From Paenibacillus lacisoli (GTDB lineage: Bacteria; Bacillota; Bacilli; Paenibacillales; Paenibacillaceae): a stretch of DNA of 64,000 nt. The stretch is taken from NCBI RefSeq assembly GCF_030580655.1, contig NZ_JAUQTB010000002.1, positions 186,001-250,000 of the forward strand. Direction: 5' to 3'. Below, one piece after another: positions 60,691 to 64,000 of this stretch; position 1 is the stretch's first letter; every line of letters begins with the position of its first letter. Under the pieces are notes generated by a model. It did not search any database. It saw nothing but the letters and a program-made list of their open reading frames with translations, and had not been told where the DNA came from. The translations under genes were made by a program, and so were the position numbers.

Positions 60691-61131
60691 TTAATCGCTG
60701 CAGCTGCTCGATGCAGAGCCGCTGCCGCTTTCTACATGAATCTTTTCCGAAACCGAATCCCGAATCGTGGACATCACGAGCTGAAGCAGATCATTGATTT
60801 CCTTCTGGCTCTGCTGATACGCCGTCACGAGCGGAATCCCGTCAATCTCGGCCTGCAGCGCTGCAATTTCAGCCTCAATTCTGTCGACCATACTTTTGTT
60901 CTTCAGGCTCTCGAATGCAACAATTTCTTTTTGCTTTTTCTTAATCGTTGCAATCAGCTGCTGAATACGCTGATGGTTGTTGATTTTTTCCTCCGCCTGC
61001 TGAAACTGCTGCACTTCCTCGCTTGAACCGAGAACCTGCGCCAGCTCCCTGGCTTTGTTTAATATATCATCACGAATGATAAGCTCCTGACTGCCTCCGG
61101 CATTCAAGCCTGCAGTATGCTCCTCTGCCAT
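60691..61131 (-). CDS. ricA: RicA (YmcA), YlbF/YmcA family
   Basis: Helical protein of 146 residues in the YlbF/YmcA (Com_YlbF) family: DDILNKARELAQVLGSSEEVQQF, IQQLIATIKKKQKEIV and the C-terminal DLLQLVMSTIRDSV helix (each shown in part). With RicF and RicT it forms the complex that steers RNase Y and influences competence, biofilm and sporulation; the C-terminal Cys in SSSCSD fits the reported Fe-S-binding tail. The miaB-ricA order matches the ymcB-ymcA pair of B. subtilis. ATG at 61131, with GGAG upstream. Confidence 0.88.
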   Translation of the reverse strand: MAEEHTAGLNAGGSQELIIRDDILNKARELAQVLGSSEEVQQFQQAEEKINNHQRIQQLIATIKKKQKEIVAFESLKNKSMVDRIEAEIAALQAEIDGIPLVTAYQQSQKEINDLLQLVMSTIRDSVSEKIHVESGSGSASSSCSD

Positions 61132-61157
61132 GGTCATCGCTCCATTCTATTCCTAGT

Positions 61158-62765
61158 TTATTGGTTAACCGCCAACGGTTCAGGAACGAGGTCCCCTTTA
61201 ATGTACCACGTCAGCGCATCCGTAATCCTTACATGTACGAAACTTCCAATCAGATCCGTTGTCCCTTCAAAATGCACCAGCTTGTTCGTGCGCGTGCGTC
61301 CAGACAGCATCTGGGCATTATTCTTGCTCTCGCCCTCAACCAGAACCTCTACAATCTGCCCGCGCATATCTTCATTGCTCTGACGGCTCGATTCCTTGAT
61401 GGCATTATTCAAACGAGCCAGTCGCTCCTTCTTCTTCTCCATCGGAACGTTGTCTTCCATCGTTGCCGCTGGCGTTCCTTCACGAGGTGAATAGATAAAG
61501 GTGAATGCGGAATCAAACCCGACTTCCCGAACCAGGGACAGCGTATCCTCGAATTGCTCATCGGTCTCTCCTGGGAAGCCTACAATGATATCTGTCGTCA
61601 GCACAGCGCCGGGTATGGCTGCCTTGATTTTGCCTACCAGCTCCAAGTAACGCTCCCGGCTGTACTTCCGGCTCATCCGCTTCAAGATCTCCGTACTGCC
61701 TGACTGCACCGGCAGATGAATATGCTCGACCAGATTACCGCCCCGGGCCAGTACTTCAATCAAGTGATCATCAAAATCACGCGGGTGGGACGTCGTAAAG
61801 CGGACTCGCGGAATATCAATCTGGCGGATATCGTCCATCAGATCACCGAACCGGTATTCCATATCGGTAAAATCCTTGCCATAGGCATTCACATTCTGCC
61901 CCAGCAGTGTGATTTCCTTAAAGCCTTGTCTTGCCAGATCGCGGACCTCTGCAATCACATCCTCGGGCCGGCGGCTGCGTTCCTTCCCGCGGGTAAATGG
62001 AACAATGCAGTAGGTGCAAAATTTATCGCAGCCGTACATAATGTTGACCCATGCCCGCATCCCTTCACGCTTCTTCGGTAGATGCTCGATAATGTCGCCT
62101 TCTTTGGACCAGACTTCAACGACCATTTCCTTACTGAACAAGGCTTCTTGGACCAGATGCGGCAGCCTGTGAATGTTGTGTGTACCAAAGATCATATCGA
62201 CGAATCCATGCTTCTGCATAATCCGGTTTACGACCGCTTCCTCCTGGGACATACAGCCGCATACACCCAGCAGCAGATTCGGCTTCTCCGTCTTCAAGTG
62301 CTTCAGATGACCCAGTTCTCCAAAAACTTTGTCCTCCGCATTCTCACGGATCGCGCATGTATTCAGCAAAATGATATCAGCTTGTTTGCGGTCCTCGGTA
62401 CTCCGGTAGCCCATCTGTTCGAGCAGCCCTTTCATCGTTTCCGTGTCATGCTCGTTCATCTGGCATCCATACGTATAAATCGTGTAATAGTGCTGCTTGT
62501 GACGGTTCATCTCACGGAAGGTCTCCAGCATTTCCTCATTGCGGGGATCCGTATAGCTCAGGACCTGGATCTCTTCTTTACCCCGGCGCTTGCCTTCCTT
62601 GAAGTCGGGCTGAGAGTTAATCTGGATATTACGTCCCTTGATCCTGTAAGTCGTCTTGCCGTCTTCCTCGGAAATCAGCTTCGCATCGCTGAAATCAAAA
62701 TACTTGGAGTAATCCTTGTTCTTCGCAGATGTCAAGTCTGCCGCATTCTGATTCTCCTTGTTCAT
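61158..62765 (-). CDS. miaB: tRNA-2-methylthio-N6-dimethylallyladenosine synthase MiaB
   Basis: Radical-SAM methylthiotransferase that modifies i6A37 in tRNA. 535 residues. N-terminal UPF0004 domain with [21 protein letters not shown] and GVCGCM (second Fe-S cluster), radical-SAM motif [11 protein letters not shown], and a C-terminal TRAM domain ([10 protein letters not shown]...TNKLVHFEG). A ~90-residue polar N-terminal extension is typical of Bacillales MiaB. ATG at 62765 has AAAGGA 10 bases away. Operon with ricA (26-base gap). Confidence 0.94.
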   Translation of the reverse strand: MNKENQNAADLTSAKNKDYSKYFDFSDAKLISEEDGKTTYRIKGRNIQINSQPDFKEGKRRGKEEIQVLSYTDPRNEEMLETFREMNRHKQHYYTIYTYGCQMNEHDTETMKGLLEQMGYRSTEDRKQADIILLNTCAIRENAEDKVFGELGHLKHLKTEKPNLLLGVCGCMSQEEAVVNRIMQKHGFVDMIFGTHNIHRLPHLVQEALFSKEMVVEVWSKEGDIIEHLPKKREGMRAWVNIMYGCDKFCTYCIVPFTRGKERSRRPEDVIAEVRDLARQGFKEITLLGQNVNAYGKDFTDMEYRFGDLMDDIRQIDIPRVRFTTSHPRDFDDHLIEVLARGGNLVEHIHLPVQSGSTEILKRMSRKYSRERYLELVGKIKAAIPGAVLTTDIIVGFPGETDEQFEDTLSLVREVGFDSAFTFIYSPREGTPAATMEDNVPMEKKKERLARLNNAIKESSRQSNEDMRGQIVEVLVEGESKNNAQMLSGRTRTNKLVHFEGTTDLIGSFVHVRITDALTWYIKGDLVPEPLAVNQ

Positions 62766-62892
62766 CGTGCTCACGTCCTTTATATCAAGCTATCTCTAGA
62801 GTAACTGTGTGCATAGGGTCATGCGATATTAAATTATATCATAAGACCCAGGCTATAACCATTGTCACTGCTGTTCGAGATACAAAGAAACA

Positions 62893-62916
62893 ACCAGCCT
62901 GCCGCGGCAGACTGGT
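62893..62916 (-). terminator. Terminator after second SDR gene
   Basis: ACCAG-C-CTGCCGCGGCAG-A-CTGGT palindrome followed on the minus strand by TGTTTCTTTG. Confidence 0.7.
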
Positions 62917-62938
62917 CGTATCGTGAGCCTTATGATAG

Positions 62939-63715
62939 TTATTGAATCGTCATGGCACCGTCAATGGATATAGCCGTGCCGTTCACGTAAGCTGACTCAT
63001 CCGATGCCAGAAAGGCAACCAGATTTGCTACTTCCTCCGGCTCACCCAGACGGCCTGCCGGAATGCCTGCGGTAATCTGATCGTAGTACTGCTGCGGGTT
63101 TTCCGGGAACCATTTCACCGATGCATGCTTGATCATATCCGTATTAATAGGTCCCGGGCAGATCGCATTAATATGAATACCGTACTTGCTGTACTCAACC
63201 GCCGCATTTCGCGTCAGACCGACCACACCATGTTTACTTGCGACATAGGCTCCAAAATTCTCGGCCGCAATGACACCGCCGCTGGAAGCAGTATTGATGA
63301 TCGCACCGCTCTTTTGTTCCTTCATCACGTTAATGACATGCTTAAGACCGAGGAATATACCTTTAAGATTAATATCTATGACCTTACTGAAAGCAGCGCT
63401 GTCATAATCACCCAATGGCGTGACTGGACCTTCAATTCCGGCATTATTGAACAAAGCATCAATGCGTCCGAATTTGTCCAGCGCAAGCTGCACATACTTC
63501 TGCACATCTGCTTCATCGGTCACATCGGCAGTAATTGTGTAGACTTCCGCATCCGGCTTGAATTTCTTGACTGCTTGAACCGTCTGTTCCAGGGCTTCAC
63601 CGTTCAGATCCACCAGAATCAGCTTGGCACCTTCTTGAACAAATTTGATCGCTGCTGCTCGTCCCAGACCGCCGCCTGCTCCTGTAATAATACTCGCTTT
63701 ATTCTGCAATCTCAT
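62939..63715 (-). CDS. Short-chain dehydrogenase/reductase
   Basis: Classical SDR, 258 residues: TGAGGGLG cofactor loop, acidic residue after beta-2 (LVDLN) favouring NAD(H), NNAG motif, Ser in NTASSGG, YVASK catalytic pair and ICPGPINTDM. C-terminus is the usual AISIDGAMTIQ. ATG at 63715 has GGAGGG. Only about half identical by eye to the SDR at 20142-20948. Substrate unknown. Confidence 0.9.
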   Translation of the reverse strand: MRLQNKASIITGAGGGLGRAAAIKFVQEGAKLILVDLNGEALEQTVQAVKKFKPDAEVYTITADVTDEADVQKYVQLALDKFGRIDALFNNAGIEGPVTPLGDYDSAAFSKVIDINLKGIFLGLKHVINVMKEQKSGAIINTASSGGVIAAENFGAYVASKHGVVGLTRNAAVEYSKYGIHINAICPGPINTDMIKHASVKWFPENPQQYYDQITAGIPAGRLGEPEEVANLVAFLASDESAYVNGTAISIDGAMTIQ

Positions 63716-63850
63716 GATCATCCCTCCAGACATGGTATAGTATTTTACTTAACCATGGCATCTCCCCCTATAACAAAGGACTTATAAAATTGCAGAAATT
63801 GTCATATATTCAGGCTTACTGTCGAACCCGAATTTCATTTCTTTATAAAC

Positions 63851-63886
63851 AAAAAAAGCGGACCCGGCAGTACTGCCGGGTCCGCT
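63851..63886 (-). terminator. Terminator after pduL
   Basis: AGCGGACCCGGCAG-TA-CTGCCGGGTCCGCT, near-perfect 15-bp stem, followed by seven T on the minus strand. Confidence 0.9.
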
Positions 63887-63900
63887 CCTGATAATTCAGC

Positions 63901-64000
63901 TTAATCAATAATTTCCGCCTGGTCGCCGTTCTTCACACCAGCTGCATTTGCTTCATCGGTATCGATATGCATGTCCAGCGCAAAGTTGTCTGATACACGG
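63901..64000 (-). CDS. pduL: Phosphate propanoyltransferase PduL-like, C-terminal part
   Basis: Gene cut by the window edge; the last 32 codons are visible. They read FALDMHIDTDEANAAGVKNGD and end AEIID, matching the conserved C-terminus of the PduL phosphotransacylase family, whose HxDTDE element is part of the zinc active site. PduL makes acyl-phosphate from acyl-CoA. In genomes without a microcompartment operon it can serve as the acetate-forming phosphotransacetylase. Its start lies outside the window. Confidence 0.75.
   Translation of the reverse strand, partial: RVSDNFALDMHIDTDEANAAGVKNGDQAEIID

Noticed and set aside
62082..62804. 240-codon plus-strand frame
   Set aside because: Antisense shadow of miaB.

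Overview
The window looks like chromosome of a spore-forming, low/mid-GC Bacillota of the Paenibacillaceae, most likely Paenibacillus. The clues are two secreted S-layer-homology (SLH) proteins, a YteA-type sporulation protein, the miaB-ricA pair, a YpdA-type bacillithiol disulfide reductase, a T-box-controlled argS, CcpA-type cre boxes in front of secreted hydrolases, and SD-rich leaders with many GTG/TTG starts. I see no rRNA, tRNA, phage, IS element or CRISPR array. Species assignment is inference.

Layout. 1-6.6 kb: housekeeping and regulatory genes (aldehyde dehydrogenase, acyl-ACP thioesterase, phosphoesterase, Rrf2 regulator, DivIVA/GpsB-like protein, YteA, Gfo/Idh/MocA oxidoreductase) and a protein strongly resembling the Bacillus replication terminator protein RTP. 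6.6-13.8 kb: acyltransferase, a 1507-residue secreted tandem esterase with SLH anchor behind a cre box, and a LacI-type regulator. 13.8-21.6 kb: YbjQ, pirin, stress protein, HrpB helicase, GluQRS, DUF1992 protein, SDR and HxlR regulator.

21.7-32.0 kb: an unusual type VII (ESX/WXG100) secretion locus read leftwards: YukD-like ubiquitin fold, EssC/EccC ATPase without FHA domains, an unrecognised 272-residue protein, a WXG100-like protein with a C-terminal extension, EsxA, then a transmembrane Ser/Thr-kinase-like protein, a von Willebrand A protein and a PP2C phosphatase. Canonical EsaA, EssA and EssB are absent; the kinase has the cytoplasmic kinase fold - one TM - helical exterior layout of EssB but with apparently intact catalytic residues. 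This is my best candidate for an undescribed system.

32-36.4 kb: accessory-looking DNA with a 45-bp exact direct repeat, several very small genes, a decayed reading frame, GNAT, L,D-transpeptidase, RsgA-like GTPase, and a 23-residue peptide gene with its own consensus promoter, SD and terminators behind an ArsR-DUF2087 regulator. 36.5-41.7 kb: secreted GH26 mannanase with cre box and repeated operator-like motif, ypdA, DUF441 protein, a hypothetical. 42.1-46.5 kb: a BmrCD-type heterodimeric multidrug ABC exporter preceded by a leader peptide and a terminator/antiterminator pair, pointing to ribosome-mediated attenuation. 46.6-53.6 kb: SLH protein, HEPN-motif protein, argS with T-box, and a CUT1-type sugar ABC operon lacking its ATPase. 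53.8-57 kb: Csp-like copper protein, COG0523 metallochaperone GTPase, MoaB, YhdH-type reductase. 57.1-60.1 kb: an NAD-salvage operon (NrtR-like Nudix regulator, PncA, PncB). 60.2-64 kb: thioesterase, RicA, MiaB, SDR and the C-terminus of PduL.

Family assignments come from recognising sequence motifs by eye; no database search was run. Starts were re-chosen wherever a clear Shine-Dalgarno (SD) sequence favoured an internal codon.
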